A stretch of DNA of 64,000 nt, from contig NZ_VZOW01000009.1 in NCBI RefSeq assembly GCF_008801835.1, forward strand, positions 116,149 to 180,148, read 5' to 3'. The translations under genes and the position numbers were made by a program. How positions within the stretch are numbered: position 1 is the stretch's first letter; each line of letters begins with the position of its first letter. Of the stretch, positions 1 through 10,001 are shown piece by piece. Below the pieces are notes generated by a model. That model did no database searches and had not been told where the DNA came from. It saw only the letters and a program-made list of their open reading frames with translations. Source of the DNA: Cupriavidus pauculus. Lineage in GTDB: Bacteria; Pseudomonadota; Gammaproteobacteria; Burkholderiales; Burkholderiaceae.

Positions 1-909
1 CGCCTGCAAGGCTTCGTCCATGGCCTCGCGGCCGGCGGACAGGCGCACCATGGCGCGCGGCATCGTGATGCGTGCCACTGCAATGGTGCGAACGAACTCG
101 AACGGATCCAGCGCCTCGGTGCCCGCCAGCGGCGTGCCTTCCACCTGAACCAGATTGTTGATGGGCACCGACTCCGGATACGGATCCATGTTGGCCAGCT
201 GCGCGATCAGCCCGGCGCGCGCCTCGCGCGCTTCACCCATGCCGACGATGCCGCCGCAGCAGACGTTGATGCCGGCGTCGCGCACATGGCCGATCGTGTC
301 CAGCCGATCCTGATACGTGCGCGTGGTGATGATCTTGCCGTAGAACTCCGGCGACGTATCGAGGTTGTGGTTGTAGTAGTCCAGCCCGGCGTCCTTGAGC
401 CGCTGCGCCTGTTCGGCCTTGAGCATGCCCAGCGTCACGCAGGTTTCCAGGCCCATCGCCTTGACCTCGCGCACCATGTCGATCACCGGTTCGAGGTGGC
501 GATCCTTCGGGCTGCGCCATGCCGCGCCCATGCAGAAGCGCGTGGCGCCATTGGCCTTGGCGGCGCGCGCGGCGTCCAGCACGGTATCGAGGTCCATCAG
601 CTTTTCAGCCTTCACGCCCGCTTCATGGTGCGCGCTTTGGGGACAGTAGCCGCAATCCTCCTCGCAGCCGCCGGTCTTGATCGACAACAGCGTCGACAGT
701 TGCACGGTGTTGGCGTCGAAGTTCTCGCGATGCACCTGTTGTGCACGGAACAGCAGGTCGTTGAACGGCAGCGCAAACAGCGCGGCCACGTCTTCCACGC
801 GCCAGGCATCGCCTGCCTTGGGCGCCGCGGCGGCGATGTTGCGCGCGGACTGGCGCAGGGTTTCGGCGGAGATCGTGGCGACGGTATTGGTTTGAGCGAT
901 TTGCGACAT
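1..909 (-). CDS. bioB: Biotin synthase BioB (3' end beyond window)
   Basis: Radical-SAM enzyme that inserts sulfur into dethiobiotin, the last step of biotin synthesis. The first 303 residues are present; the E. coli protein has 346, so roughly 40 C-terminal residues lie off the left edge. The SAM-cluster cysteines are C82, C86 and C89 (CEEDCGYC). C126, C157, a later Cys in VCCGG and an Arg in MVRLSAGR match the ligands of the sacrificial 2Fe-2S cluster. The ATG is at 909-907. It follows bioD by 49 bp and is the last bio gene visible in the bioA-F-D-B order. Confidence 0.97.
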   Translation of the reverse strand, partial: MSQIAQTNTVATISAETLRQSARNIAAAAPKAGDAWRVEDVAALFALPFNDLLFRAQQVHRENFDANTVQLSTLLSIKTGGCEEDCGYCPQSAHHEAGVKAEKLMDLDTVLDAARAAKANGATRFCMGAAWRSPKDRHLEPVIDMVREVKAMGLETCVTLGMLKAEQAQRLKDAGLDYYNHNLDTSPEFYGKIITTRTYQDRLDTIGHVRDAGINVCCGGIVGMGEAREARAGLIAQLANMDPYPESVPINNLVQVEGTPLAGTEALDPFEFVRTIAVARITMPRAMVRLSAGREAMDEALQA

Positions 910-958
910 AAGAGTATTTCGTATTCGGTTCAATGGAAGCGGGTCATGGCGCCTGGCT

Positions 959-1708
959 TCAGGCGTGACGCGGCGACGCGGTGGATGGGGACGCAACCGG
1001 CGGCATGCTGGCCAGCAGCGGTGCGAGATCCAGATACTGCGCGGCAACGGCAGGCGCCACCTGCCAGGGCAGTTCGCCCAGCATCGGTGCGTCCAGCGCG
1101 TCCTGCAGCGTGACGATGTTTTCGGCGGGCAGCAGCATGTCCGGGTCAATGCGATTGGCGATCCATCCGGCCAGCGTCAGGCCGCGCGCGCGCACCGCCT
1201 CGGCGGTCAGCATCGCGTGGCTCAGGCAGCCCAGCCGGACGCCGACCACCATGATCACCGGCAGCCCGAGCATGGCGGCCAGATCGGCGGTGTTCCAGCG
1301 CTCCGGGCCCACATCGAGCGGCACGATAAAGCCGCCCACGCCTTCGACCACCACCGCTTCGGCCTGCTGGCGCAGCGCGTCGAATGCGGTCTGGATCGGC
1401 TCGCGCGTGATGCGCTGACCTTCCAGCGCGGCCGAAAGGTGCGGCGACGCGGGCGTGCGGAAGAAGAATGGGCACATCGCTTCCTGCGGCACGATGACCG
1501 AACCGGCCGCGCGCAGTTGATCGACGTCGTCGTTCTGCCAGCGGTCGTCGAGCCATTCGCCGCCGGCGGCCACGGGCTTCATGCCGACGGTGCTGTATCC
1601 CGCGCCATGCAGCGCGTGCAGCAGCGTGGCCGTGGCGTGCGTCTTGCCCACGCCGGTATCGGTGCCGGTCACGAAGCACGCGAATCGATCGGGTCGGTTG
1701 GCGATCAT
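959..1708 (-). CDS. bioD: Dethiobiotin synthetase BioD
   Basis: ATP-dependent carboxylase that closes the ureido ring of 7,8-diaminopelargonate to give dethiobiotin, in the cytoplasm. The 249-residue protein carries the P-loop GTDTGVGKT at about residues 15-23 and the family motif [12 protein letters not shown] in the middle. Its ATG overlaps the bioF stop (ATGA), so the two are translationally coupled. Length and motifs are normal for the family. The C-terminal 15 residues, rich in Ser, Pro and Ala, look like an unconserved tail. Confidence 0.96.
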   Translation of the reverse strand: MIANRPDRFACFVTGTDTGVGKTHATATLLHALHGAGYSTVGMKPVAAGGEWLDDRWQNDDVDQLRAAGSVIVPQEAMCPFFFRTPASPHLSAALEGQRITREPIQTAFDALRQQAEAVVVEGVGGFIVPLDVGPERWNTADLAAMLGLPVIMVVGVRLGCLSHAMLTAEAVRARGLTLAGWIANRIDPDMLLPAENIVTLQDALDAPMLGELPWQVAPAVAAQYLDLAPLLASMPPVASPSTASPRHA

Positions 1709-2943
1709 GCGGCCTCCTTGTGCGCTGCGCGGAGCGCGGACGACTGCGGCATGGCGCGCGCGAGTGCATCGAGCAGGCGCGTCACGTCGTCGGCCGTATG
1801 CGATGCCGACAGCGTGATGCGTAGCCGCGCCGTGCCGGCGGGTACGGTCGGCGGACGAATCGCGCCCACGCGGATGCCTTCGGCCTCCAGCGCGGCGGAC
1901 AGCGCCAGCGCGGTGGCGTTGTCGCCGACGATCAGCGGCTGGATCGCCGTGTCGCTGGCGCCCAGCGTCCAGCCAGCCCGCGCCGCCAGCGCATCGAGAC
2001 CGCTGCGCAATTGCGCGATCAAGGCGGCCAGATGCGCGCGACGGCTGCGACCTTCTTCACCGGCGATGATTTGCAGGCTCGTCAGCAACGCATGCGCGAC
2101 CGCCGGCGGCGCGGCCGTGGTGTAGATATACGGCCGCGCGGTGTTGACCAGATGTTCGACGACGGTCGCGTGGGCGGCCACGAACGCGCCGGCCACACCG
2201 GCCGCCTTGCCCAGCGTGCCGATGTAGATCAGCCGTTCCGAGCACAGGCCAAGATGCTCGAGCACACCGCGGCCGTGCTCGCCGAGCGTGCCGAAGCCGT
2301 GCGCATCGTCGACCACGATCCACGCATCGTGGCGCTCGGCCAGCGCCAGCAACTCGACCAAAGGCGCGATATCGCCATCCATGCTGAACACGCTGTCGGT
2401 CACGATCAGCTTCAGCTCGCACTGGCTGGCGCGCAGCAGCACGTCGAGCGCCTCCGTGTCGCCATGCGGATAGCGCTGGACGTCGGCCTTTGCCAGACGC
2501 GCGCCGTCGATCAGCGACGCATGGTTCAGCGCTTCGCAGAACAGTGTCGCCTGCGCCGTGCCCAGCGCGGTCAGCACGGCGAGGTTGGCCATGTAGCCGG
2601 TGCAGAAATACAGCGCCTGCGCCTGCGGAATGTAGGGCGCAAGCCAGCGTGCGAGTTCTTGCTCCAACTGCGCGTGGGCCAGCGAATGGCCGCTGACCAG
2701 ATGCGATGCGCCGCTGCCGGCGCCGTAGCGGTGTGCGCCTTCGGCCAGCGCGTGCGCAATCGATGCGTGATTGGCCAGCCCAAGGTAATCGTTGCTGCAG
2801 AACGTCAGCAGCGGTGTCGGCGTGGCGTCGAGCGCGCCGACCGACTGATGCGGCGCGCAGGCGGAATGGGCGATGCGACGGCGGCGCGTCAGCGCTTGCG
2901 CCTCGCGCTCTGCGGCGGCGCGCTTCAGATGTTCAAGCAGCAT
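1705..2943 (-). CDS. bioF: 8-amino-7-oxononanoate synthase BioF
   Basis: PLP enzyme that condenses pimeloyl-ACP/CoA with L-alanine, the first dedicated step of biotin ring assembly. The 412-residue protein starts [10 protein letters not shown]; a longer reading frame continues upstream, but this ATG matches the family's usual N-terminus. The PLP lysine is K246 in [15 protein letters not shown] (about 211-218) and the TGYMAN stretch (115-120) are also typical. The start lies inside the end of bioA (11-bp overlap) and the stop overlaps the bioD ATG, so bioA-bioF-bioD is one tightly packed operon. Confidence 0.96.
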   Translation of the reverse strand: MLLEHLKRAAAEREAQALTRRRRIAHSACAPHQSVGALDATPTPLLTFCSNDYLGLANHASIAHALAEGAHRYGAGSGASHLVSGHSLAHAQLEQELARWLAPYIPQAQALYFCTGYMANLAVLTALGTAQATLFCEALNHASLIDGARLAKADVQRYPHGDTEALDVLLRASQCELKLIVTDSVFSMDGDIAPLVELLALAERHDAWIVVDDAHGFGTLGEHGRGVLEHLGLCSERLIYIGTLGKAAGVAGAFVAAHATVVEHLVNTARPYIYTTAAPPAVAHALLTSLQIIAGEEGRSRRAHLAALIAQLRSGLDALAARAGWTLGASDTAIQPLIVGDNATALALSAALEAEGIRVGAIRPPTVPAGTARLRITLSASHTADDVTRLLDALARAMPQSSALRAAHKEAA

Positions 2944-4357
2944 GGCGCGCCTCCTGTTGCGGATGCGCCTGCGGGTGCGCAAGCACCGCGTGCAGCGTGT
3001 CGCGCAGTTGTTCGCCAAGCCAGTTGGCCAGCGCGGCGTCGAACACATAGGGCGGCATCACGTAGAGCGTATGGCCGATCGGCCGCACCAGCACGCCGCG
3101 CTCGCGCGCGGCAAGGTGAAAGCGTGCGGCAAAGTCGGCTCCGGCCGCAGCCGCGTCGATATCGGCGGCCCAGATCATGCCGCGCTGGCGCACATGCGTA
3201 ACACGCGGATCGGCCGCGATGCCGGCCATGGCGTCGCCCAGCCAGCGCGCGCGCTCGACGTTGCGCGCCAGCACGTGATCGGATTCGAACAAATCGAGCG
3301 TGGCCAGCGCCGCGCGGCACGCGAGCGGATTGCCGGTGTACGAGTGCGAATGCAGGAAGCTGCGCGCGACGTCGTCGGCGACGAATGCGTGCTGGATCTC
3401 GGGGCGCGACAGCACAATCGACAACGGCAGGTAGCCGCCGGTGATGCCCTTGGAAAGGCACAGAAAATCGGGCCACGCATGCGCGGGCACCGCCGCGCCG
3501 CCGCGCGCCTGTTCCCATGCGAAGAACGTGCCGGTGCGGCCGCAGCCGACGGCAATTTCATCGGCGATCAGATGCACGCGATAGCGGTCGCACAGGGCGC
3601 GCGCGCCTTCCAGATACGACGGGTCGTACATGGCCATGCCGGCCGCGCCTTGCACCAGCGGCTCGACGATCAGCGCGGCGATCTGTCCCGCACGCTCGCG
3701 CAGCAGCGCCTCGAGTTCGCCCAGCGCGCGTCTGGCCACGTCGGCGGCCGATTCGTCCTCGCGCGCCTGGCGCGCGTCCGGCGACATCACGACATGCGCG
3801 CGGCGCGTCAGCGGATCGTAGGCATCGCGAAAGATCTCGACATCGGTCACGGCCAGCGCGCCGACCGTCTCGCCGTGATAGCCATGACGCAGGCACACGA
3901 ATTCGCGCTTGGCGGTCAGGCCCGTGTTGCGCCAGAAGTGAAAGCTCATCTTCAGCGCGATCTCGACGGCCGATGCGCCGTCGGACGCATAGAACGCATT
4001 GCCGAGCGCGCCCTGCGTCAGCGCCGACAGGCGCTCGGCCAGCTCCACCGCCGGCGCATGCGTGCAGCCGGCCAGCATGACGTGTTCAAGCGTCTGCAGT
4101 TGCTGCACGAGCGCCGCGTTGATAGACGGATTGGCGTGGCCGAACAGGTTGACCCACCACGAACTGATGGCGTCGAAATAGCGCTTGCCGTCGGTGTCGA
4201 TCAGCCAGGGGCCGTCTCCGCTGGCGATGGCCAGCGGCGGTTCGTTGGCCGCCGCATCGGGCCGCAGGCGCGTGCACGGATGCCAGACGGCGCGCTGGCT
4301 GCGCACCGCAAGCGTCGTGTCGCCGCCCGCCGATGGAATAGGGACAGGATGTGTCAA
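2933..4357 (-). CDS. bioA: Adenosylmethionine-8-amino-7-oxononanoate transaminase BioA
   Basis: Class III PLP aminotransferase that makes 7,8-diaminopelargonate with S-adenosylmethionine as amino donor. The PLP lysine is in CLSKGITGG (about K303); [11 protein letters not shown] near residue 65 is characteristic of BioA. The frame is open far upstream, but the best start is a TTG at 4357-4355. It lies 6 nt after a strong AGGAGGG ribosome-binding site and gives a 474-residue protein starting THPVPIPS. An ATG at 4390 would add 11 unconserved residues. This is the first gene of bioA-F-D-B. Confidence 0.94.
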   Translation of the reverse strand: MTHPVPIPSAGGDTTLAVRSQRAVWHPCTRLRPDAAANEPPLAIASGDGPWLIDTDGKRYFDAISSWWVNLFGHANPSINAALVQQLQTLEHVMLAGCTHAPAVELAERLSALTQGALGNAFYASDGASAVEIALKMSFHFWRNTGLTAKREFVCLRHGYHGETVGALAVTDVEIFRDAYDPLTRRAHVVMSPDARQAREDESAADVARRALGELEALLRERAGQIAALIVEPLVQGAAGMAMYDPSYLEGARALCDRYRVHLIADEIAVGCGRTGTFFAWEQARGGAAVPAHAWPDFLCLSKGITGGYLPLSIVLSRPEIQHAFVADDVARSFLHSHSYTGNPLACRAALATLDLFESDHVLARNVERARWLGDAMAGIAADPRVTHVRQRGMIWAADIDAAAAGADFAARFHLAARERGVLVRPIGHTLYVMPPYVFDAALANWLGEQLRDTLHAVLAHPQAHPQQEARHAA

Positions 4358-4602
4358 AGGGACCCTCCTTGAATTGCCATGGCCGTCCACCATTGCGCGC
4401 GCCACGGCAAAGGCGGCGGCGCGAGGCGTTGCGGACCAATTGGGAGGCTCATGGTAGGAAGGTCCTGGTTGTCTTGGCAAACTTGCCCCGGATGACACGT
4501 TGACGACGATTTCAGCGAACTTGCGCGAAGTTGTCTGCCTCGGTGTCTTGCATCGCACCTGCGGGTGATCTTCTCGCTGGTAATGTCGGCTAACAGCGCG
4601 CT
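4358..4602 (-). promoter_or_regulatory. Probable bio operon promoter region
   Basis: Non-coding stretch between the liuC terminator and bioA. On the minus strand TTGCCA (4480-4475) and TACCAT (4456-4451) are 18 bp apart and could be -35 and -10 boxes; this is weak evidence. I find no clear BioR-type or BirA-type palindrome. An 8-codon reading frame (MAIQGGSL, 4380-4354) ends with a TGA that overlaps the bioA TTG. Confidence 0.35.
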
Positions 4603-4632
4603 AAAAAAAGCGGCGTGGATGCATCGCGCCGC
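4603..4632 (-). terminator. Intrinsic terminator after liuC
   Basis: On the minus strand a GCGGCG/CGCCGC stem closes a loop that itself contains the palindrome GATGCATC, and a run of seven T follows. It lies about 70 nt past the liuC stop and would end the long leucine-degradation transcript before the bio operon. Confidence 0.7.
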
Positions 4633-4701
4633 CGTCCGCCCGCCGTTCTCCGGCGATGGGCGCGTCTGGCGCGACGCATGGAATGCGCGCCATGTGGCGC
4701 G

Positions 4702-5493
4702 TCATGCGCTCACCTTCCACGACGGCGGCCGTTTTTCAAGGAACGACCGCACGCCTTCGCGTCCTTCGTCCGAAGCACGGATCGCCGCGATGCGGTTTGC
4801 CGTATCTGCCAACAGGCCGCTGTCGATCGCGCGGCCCGCGACTTCCTGCACCAGCCGCTTGCTTTCGCGCACGGCGTTGGGGCTGTTGTTGACCAGCGTT
4901 GCGGCGATCTCGGCGACGCGCTCATCGAGTTCCTGCGGCGCCACCACCGCATGCACAAAGCCCAGGCGCAGCGCTTCGGCCGCATCGAAACGTTCGGCGG
5001 TGATAAAATAGCGGCGCGCGGCCTGCTCGCCCATCGCGCGGATCACATAGGGGCTGATGGTTGCGGGCAGCAATCCGAGGCGCGCTTCGGACAGGCAGAA
5101 GTTGACGCCATGCGCCGCCACGGCGATATCGCACGCGGCCACCAAGCCCATGCCGCCCGCGTAGGTGTCGCCCTGCACGCGCGCGATGACGGGGTTGGGG
5201 CACACCCAGATCGTGTGCAGCATCTGCGCCAGCGTCAGTGCATCGGCGCGGTTCTCTTCGTCCGAGTAGCCGGCCATCTTCTTCATCCAGTTCAGGTCCG
5301 CACCGGCACAGAAGGCCGGACCGTTGCCGGTCAGCACGATGGCGCGCACGTCGGGCGTATCGCCGAGCGCGCGGAACGCGCCGGTCAGTTCGGCAATCAC
5401 CGTCTCGTTGAAGGCATTGCGCACGTCGGGCCGATTGAGCGTGACCGTGCCGATATGGCGTTCGGCGGTAACGGTAAGCGTGGTGAACTGCAT
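4702..5493 (-). CDS. liuC: Methylglutaconyl-CoA hydratase (enoyl-CoA hydratase family)
   Basis: Crotonase-fold hydratase, 263 residues, most likely converting 3-methylglutaconyl-CoA to HMG-CoA in leucine degradation. The oxyanion-hole motif FCAGADL is at 61-67, the second half GMGLVAACDIAV is at 114-125, and the SEARLGL stretch at 135-141 supplies the expected catalytic Glu (E136). The start MQFTTLTV follows a GGAGA ribosome-binding site. The specific function is inferred from the co-directional liuB upstream and liuA in the same cluster; a generic enoyl-CoA hydratase is the alternative. Confidence 0.85.
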   Translation of the reverse strand: MQFTTLTVTAERHIGTVTLNRPDVRNAFNETVIAELTGAFRALGDTPDVRAIVLTGNGPAFCAGADLNWMKKMAGYSDEENRADALTLAQMLHTIWVCPNPVIARVQGDTYAGGMGLVAACDIAVAAHGVNFCLSEARLGLLPATISPYVIRAMGEQAARRYFITAERFDAAEALRLGFVHAVVAPQELDERVAEIAATLVNNSPNAVRESKRLVQEVAGRAIDSGLLADTANRIAAIRASDEGREGVRSFLEKRPPSWKVSA

Positions 5494-5521
5494 GTCTGTC
5501 TCCTGCTGATGATGTGCGTTG

Positions 5522-6439
5522 TCAGGACGTCTGGCCGGCCGCGCCGGCGCCCGGCGTGGTCGAGCCATCCGGCGCGTCGTCGAAGGGCAAGCCGAGTTGT
5601 CGGAAAAAGCGCGCCACTTCCGGCAGCCACACGGCCACGCCGGCGCGATTGCTGAACAGCCGGTGCGAATCGCCGTCGAATTCGCCCACATCGACAAAGC
5701 GCGCATCGGCCGCCGCGCCGCCGGCATGGGCCTTGTAGCTGTTGAACATGCGCTCGGGCAACGGCCACGGCCAAAAGCTGTCGTTGTCGCCGTAGATCCA
5801 CAGCGACGGATAGCGCGCCGCGCGTCCGTAATCGCCAAACGCGTCGATCAGGTTGTTCTCCCAGCCCACGCAGTTTTCATTGCGCAGGCCGCCCGCAAAA
5901 TTGATCACGCCAACCACGCCCGGATAGCCGATCGCCGACAACGCCATGGTCGACAGGCCGCCATGCGACTGGCCGACGACCACGATGCGGGTCGGGTCGA
6001 CGTAGGGCTGCTGCACGAGGTAGTCGAGCGCGGCCACCACGTCTTCGGCCTGCATCATGCCGTTGTCGCGCACGTTGCAACTGCCGCCCACATAGACGCC
6101 ACCGGACTTGCTGAAGCCCTGCCGCATCGGCAGCGCGACCACATAGCCGCGCCGCACGAATTCCGCGGTTTGCGCGGCAAAGCGCGCGCGGCCCTGGAAG
6201 GCCGGCTTGCCGGGCGATTTGCCGTGGTTGATCACCACCAGCGGAAATGGCCCATCGCCGGGCGGACGAAAGATGGTGGTTTCCAGGTCCACAGTGGTTT
6301 CCGCGCCGATCTTCGGCACCATCACAACCTGTTCGACCGTCTGCGCCTGCGGCGCGGCCTGGGCGAGGGACGGCACGCATCCCGCGATACAGGCCAGCGC
6401 GGCCAGCACGCCGCAGACGGTGGAAACAACACGAGACAT
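5522..6439 (-). CDS. Exported alpha/beta hydrolase (dienelactone hydrolase-like)
   Basis: 305-residue alpha/beta hydrolase. The nucleophile elbow is GQSHGG in the middle, and GDNDSFWP and the His of DGDSHR in the last third are likely to supply the Asp and His of the triad. A signal peptide covers roughly residues 1-28 (AQA before AP). An IAGC lipobox at C21 means it could instead be a lipoprotein. It lies between liuB and liuC with 28 and 53 bp spacing, so it is probably co-transcribed, but nothing in the sequence shows an acyl-CoA role. The substrate is unknown. Confidence 0.75.
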   Translation of the reverse strand: MSRVVSTVCGVLAALACIAGCVPSLAQAAPQAQTVEQVVMVPKIGAETTVDLETTIFRPPGDGPFPLVVINHGKSPGKPAFQGRARFAAQTAEFVRRGYVVALPMRQGFSKSGGVYVGGSCNVRDNGMMQAEDVVAALDYLVQQPYVDPTRIVVVGQSHGGLSTMALSAIGYPGVVGVINFAGGLRNENCVGWENNLIDAFGDYGRAARYPSLWIYGDNDSFWPWPLPERMFNSYKAHAGGAAADARFVDVGEFDGDSHRLFSNRAGVAVWLPEVARFFRQLGLPFDDAPDGSTTPGAGAAGQTS

Positions 6440-6492
6440 GACAACAACCTACCTTCGTCCAGACAAGAAAACTGCAATGACACAACAGATGA

Positions 6493-8100
6493 CTACATGC
6501 GGAACACGCCGAACTTCATGTCGCCGATCGGCGCGTTGAGACTGGCGGACAGACCAAGACCGAGCACGGTGCGCGTTTGCGCGGGATCGATCACGCCGTC
6601 GTCCCACAGCCGCGCGCTGGCGTAGTACGGATGGCCCTGGCGTTCGTACTGGTCGCGGATCGGCGCCTTGAACGCTTCCTCGTCGTCGGCACTCCACTGC
6701 CCGCCACGGGCCTCGATGCCGTCGCGGCGCACGGTAGCCAGCACGCTGGCGGCCTGCTCGCCGCCCATCACGGAGATCCGCGCGTTCGGCCACATCCACA
6801 GGAAGCGAGGCGAATAGGCCCGTCCGCACATGCCGTAGTTGCCCGCGCCGAACGAGCCGCCGATGATCACCGTGAACTTCGGCACTTGCGCCGTCGCCAC
6901 GGCCGTCACCATCTTGGCGCCGTTGCGCGCGATGCCTTCGTTCTCGTACTTGCGTCCCACCATGAAGCCGGTGATGTTCTGCAAAAACACCAGCGGAATC
7001 TTGCGCTGGCAGCACAGCTCGATGAAGTGCGCGCCTTTGAGCGCCGATTCAGAAAACAGGATGCCGTTGTTGGCGACGATGCCGACCGGGTAGCCCCAGA
7101 TCCGTGCGAAGCCGCACACGAGCGTGGTGCCGTAGCGCGCCTTGAACTCATCGAACTCGGACCCGTCGACGACGCGCGCGATAACTTCGCGCACGTCGTA
7201 GGGCTTGCGCGTGTCGGTGGGGATTACGCCGTACAGTTCTTCGACCGGATACAGCGGCTCCTGCGGCGCGTGCAGGCGGATCTGGTCCGGCTTGCGGCGA
7301 TTGAGGTGCTGCACGATATTGCGCGCCAGGCTCAGCGCGTGATGATCGTTCTGCGCAAAGTAATCGGCCACGCCCGACAGCCGCGTGTGCACGTCGGCGC
7401 CGCCGAGGTCTTCGGCGCTGACTTCCTCGCCGGTGGCAGCCTTCACCAGCGGCGGGCCGCCCAGAAAGATCGTGCCCTGGTTCTTGACGATGATCGATTC
7501 GTCGCTCATCGCCGGCACGTATGCGCCGCCCGCCGTGCACGAGCCCATCACCACGGCGATCTGCGGAATGCCCTTGGCCGACAGATTGGCCTGGTTGTAG
7601 AAGATGCGGCCGAAGTGGTCGCGGTCGGGAAATACGTCGTCCTGGTTGGGCAGGTTCGCGCCGCCGGAATCGACCAGATAGATGCACGGCAGGTTGTTCT
7701 GTTCGGCGATTTCCTGCGCGCGCACGTGCTTCTTGACGGTCATCGGGTAATACGTGCCGCCCTTGACCGTGGCGTCGTTGCAGACGATCACGCATTCCTG
7801 GCCCGCGACGCGGCCGATGCCGGTGATGATGCCCGCGCCGGGCGCCGCATTGTCGTACATGTCGTACGCGGCCAGTTGCGACAGTTCCAGGAACGGCGTG
7901 CCCGGATCGAGCAACTGCTGCACGCGCTCGCGCGGCAGCAGCTTGCCGCGCGACAGATGCTTGTTGCGCGCGTCCTCGCCACCGCCCTCGGCCAGCGCGG
8001 CGATCTTCTGCCTGAGGTCCGCCACCAGCGCCTGCATCGCCTCGGCATTGGCCTTGAACGATTCAGCGCGTGCGTTCAGTTTGGTTTCCAGCGTGGGCAT
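6493..8100 (-). CDS. liuB: Methylcrotonoyl-CoA carboxylase beta subunit (carboxyltransferase)
   Basis: Carboxyltransferase subunit that moves CO2 from biotin to 3-methylcrotonyl-CoA in leucine degradation. The 535-residue protein shows the N-terminal carboxyltransferase motif [15 protein letters not shown] (186-200) and the C-terminal half motif [18 protein letters not shown], together with FMVGRKYE, which is typical of the MCC beta family. The start MPTLETKL follows AGGA. Directly behind that ribosome-binding site is an 8-bp tandem repeat (8113-8144). The partner biotin/biotin-carboxylase subunit LiuD is not in the window. Confidence 0.95.
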   Translation of the reverse strand: MPTLETKLNARAESFKANAEAMQALVADLRQKIAALAEGGGEDARNKHLSRGKLLPRERVQQLLDPGTPFLELSQLAAYDMYDNAAPGAGIITGIGRVAGQECVIVCNDATVKGGTYYPMTVKKHVRAQEIAEQNNLPCIYLVDSGGANLPNQDDVFPDRDHFGRIFYNQANLSAKGIPQIAVVMGSCTAGGAYVPAMSDESIIVKNQGTIFLGGPPLVKAATGEEVSAEDLGGADVHTRLSGVADYFAQNDHHALSLARNIVQHLNRRKPDQIRLHAPQEPLYPVEELYGVIPTDTRKPYDVREVIARVVDGSEFDEFKARYGTTLVCGFARIWGYPVGIVANNGILFSESALKGAHFIELCCQRKIPLVFLQNITGFMVGRKYENEGIARNGAKMVTAVATAQVPKFTVIIGGSFGAGNYGMCGRAYSPRFLWMWPNARISVMGGEQAASVLATVRRDGIEARGGQWSADDEEAFKAPIRDQYERQGHPYYASARLWDDGVIDPAQTRTVLGLGLSASLNAPIGDMKFGVFRM

Positions 8101-8112
8101 GTCTGTTCCTGT

Positions 8113-8144
8113 GATGTCTCGATGTCTCGATGTCTCGATTTCTC
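8113..8144. repeat. 8-bp tandem repeat upstream of liuB
   Basis: Three exact copies of GATGTCTC followed by one variant copy (GATTTCTC). They start 12 bp before the liuB ATG and abut its ribosome-binding site. Copy-number change would alter the spacing of the leader without touching coding sequence. Confidence 0.9.
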
Positions 8145-8178
8145 TTTCTTGCCGCGTCGCGCATCGGGGCACGCGTGG

Positions 8179-8604
8179 TCAGTCGGGCGTTTTCAGGTCG
8201 CCATCCACATACAGCCAGCGCGCGGTCGTGCCCGGCTCGCGCGGCTCGAACACGAAGCGGCTCAGTTCTTCCAATCGATGCGCACGTCCGCCGACCTTGT
8301 AGCGCGCCACAAACGCCACCGTGGCGTGCGTGCTGTCCTGCTGCGCGTGCGACTTCACGGCCAGGCCCAGCCAGCGCGTGCCGGGATCGACGGCCAGATC
8401 GTCGGGGCACGTGGACATGTGCCAGGTCTGACGCAGCCAGCCGGTGTCGCCCAGCACATAGGCGCTATAGCGCGAGCGCATCAACGCCTCGGCCGTCGGG
8501 GGCATCGCCTCGCCGCGATGAAAACGGCCGCAGCACGCCGCATACGGTCCGTTGCCGCAGGGGCACTGCGGCGCCGCCGCGCCCGATGCGCGCCGGGCGG
8601 TCAT
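8179..8604 (-). CDS. YchJ family protein (SEC-C motif)
   Basis: 141-residue protein with the N-terminal SEC-C zinc motif CPCGNGPYAACC (C14, C16, C24, C25) and the YchJ core with MRSRYSAYVLGD and the repeated-Trp WLGLAV stretch, an NTF2-like fold. The function of YchJ proteins is unknown; the SEC-C motif suggests zinc binding. The start ATG overlaps the stop of the upstream HAD gene (ATGA), so it belongs to a coupled HAD-ychJ unit. Confidence 0.85.
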   Translation of the reverse strand: MTARRASGAAAPQCPCGNGPYAACCGRFHRGEAMPPTAEALMRSRYSAYVLGDTGWLRQTWHMSTCPDDLAVDPGTRWLGLAVKSHAQQDSTHATVAFVARYKVGGRAHRLEELSRFVFEPREPGTTARWLYVDGDLKTPD

Positions 8605-9284
8605 GCCACCAGCTCCGGCAGGTCACGCATGTCGTCGAACGTGACCCGCACGCCCACCGCGCGCAGTGCGTCCGCATCGGTCCGCGCGGTGTAGCCGAAC
8701 ACGGTCATGCCCGCGGCCACGCCCGCCGTGGCGCCGGTCGGGCTGTCTTCCACAACGGCGCAGCGGGCCGGATCGACGCCCATCGTGCGGGCGGCCAGCA
8801 GGTACACATCGGGCGCGGGCTTGCTGTGCTCGACTTCGGTGGCCGAGAAGATGTGCTCGCGTGCATCGTCGTCGGTGAACAGGCCGATCAGGTCGGTATG
8901 CTTCAACTGCAGCTTCACCTTGACGCGATCCGCGCCCGAAGCCACGCACACGGGCAGGCCGCGTGCCTTGATGGCCTCGATGGCCTGGCGGATATGCGGC
9001 ACCGCTTCCAGTTCCTCGATCAGCGCGGCGTCGCGCCGCACGAACCATTCCGACAGGAAATTACGCGGCAACGGCTTGCCCAGCCGGGCTTCGATATTGC
9101 CAAGCTCGTCGCGCACCGCGCGCCCGAGGAACCATTTCATCGACTCCTCGAGCGTGATGTCGATGCCCAGTTCGTTGAGCACGCGGTTCAGCACGCGATG
9201 GACGATCGGTTCGCTGTCGACGAGTACGCCGTCGCAGTCGAAGATCACGCAATCGAAGCGTGCGGCCTGTTTTGCTGCGGTCAT
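8601..9284 (-). CDS. HAD-superfamily phosphatase (beta-phosphoglucomutase-like)
   Basis: 227-residue haloacid-dehalogenase hydrolase. Motif I FDCDGVLVDSE gives the nucleophile D16 and acid/base D18. Motif II is S116 (VASGAD), motif III K155 (HSKPAPD) and motif IV VVEDSPTG (D180). A helical cap lies between motifs I and II, as in the beta-phosphoglucomutase/YcjU/GPH group. The substrate cannot be read from sequence. It is flanked by ATGA overlaps with both neighbours, so the isomerase-HAD-ychJ genes are translated together. Confidence 0.88.
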   Translation of the reverse strand: MTAAKQAARFDCVIFDCDGVLVDSEPIVHRVLNRVLNELGIDITLEESMKWFLGRAVRDELGNIEARLGKPLPRNFLSEWFVRRDAALIEELEAVPHIRQAIEAIKARGLPVCVASGADRVKVKLQLKHTDLIGLFTDDDAREHIFSATEVEHSKPAPDVYLLAARTMGVDPARCAVVEDSPTGATAGVAAGMTVFGYTARTDADALRAVGVRVTFDDMRDLPELVA

Positions 9285-9940
9285 GCGGGTTTCTTTTCCT
9301 TGTTGAGTTCGTTGCCGCCGACGGCGCGCAGTTCGGTCTGACGACGGCTTTTCAGATGGGCCTCGACCTGCTCGAAGCGATCGAAGCCCCAGAACGGTTC
9401 GCCGTCGATGATGACGAATGGCGAACCGAACACGCCCTTGGCCATCGCGACTTCGATCTCGGCCTTGAGCTGGTCCTTGATCTGGTAGCTGGTCGCGCCT
9501 TCGTTCATCGCGTTCGGATCGACGCCGAGCGGTTCGGCCAGGCGGGCCAGTTCGGCCGGCTCGGCGATATTGATGTCATCGACGAACAGCGCGCGATAGA
9601 CGGCCTTGGCAAAAGCCGTGGCCACATCGGCACCGTGATGGTTCTGCAGCCACAGCACGGCACGCGCGGCGTGCTGCGTGGGCAGCGGAAAATGCGTGGG
9701 GCGTTTGTATTCGATATTGTGGAACTGCGCGGTGCGTTCGAAATCGCGCCAGCAGTATTCGCCCTTGAGCGGAATCGACGGCAGCGGCGACGATCCGGTG
9801 GTCTTGAACACCACGCCGAGCAGGATCGGATGCCACATCACGCCGCGCCCGTATTTCTGGGCAATCTCGTCGATGCGCGTGCTGGCAAAGTAACCGTAGG
9901 GCGAAGAAAAATCGAAATAGAAATCGATGGGGGCGGTCAT
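9281..9940 (-). CDS. 2-hydroxychromene-2-carboxylate isomerase-like (GST kappa / DsbA fold)
   Basis: 219-residue thioredoxin-fold protein with the N-terminal motif IDFYFDFSSPYGYF, in which the Ser replaces the DsbA cysteine, as in glutathione-dependent 2-hydroxychromene-2-carboxylate isomerases and GST-kappa. GVFGSPFVIIDGEPFWG near the C-terminus holds the cis-Pro and closing loop. I use the ATG at 9940; a TTG two codons upstream is possible. Aromatic-ring partner genes are not nearby, so the actual substrate is open. Its stop overlaps the HAD start. Confidence 0.83.
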   Translation of the reverse strand: MTAPIDFYFDFSSPYGYFASTRIDEIAQKYGRGVMWHPILLGVVFKTTGSSPLPSIPLKGEYCWRDFERTAQFHNIEYKRPTHFPLPTQHAARAVLWLQNHHGADVATAFAKAVYRALFVDDINIAEPAELARLAEPLGVDPNAMNEGATSYQIKDQLKAEIEVAMAKGVFGSPFVIIDGEPFWGFDRFEQVEAHLKSRRQTELRAVGGNELNKEKKPA

Positions 9941-10001
9941 CTTCAATAGGCTCCGGTGCGGTTCAGGTTCGGGACTGCGGTGTTTGGATACTGCAGGTGC
10001 T

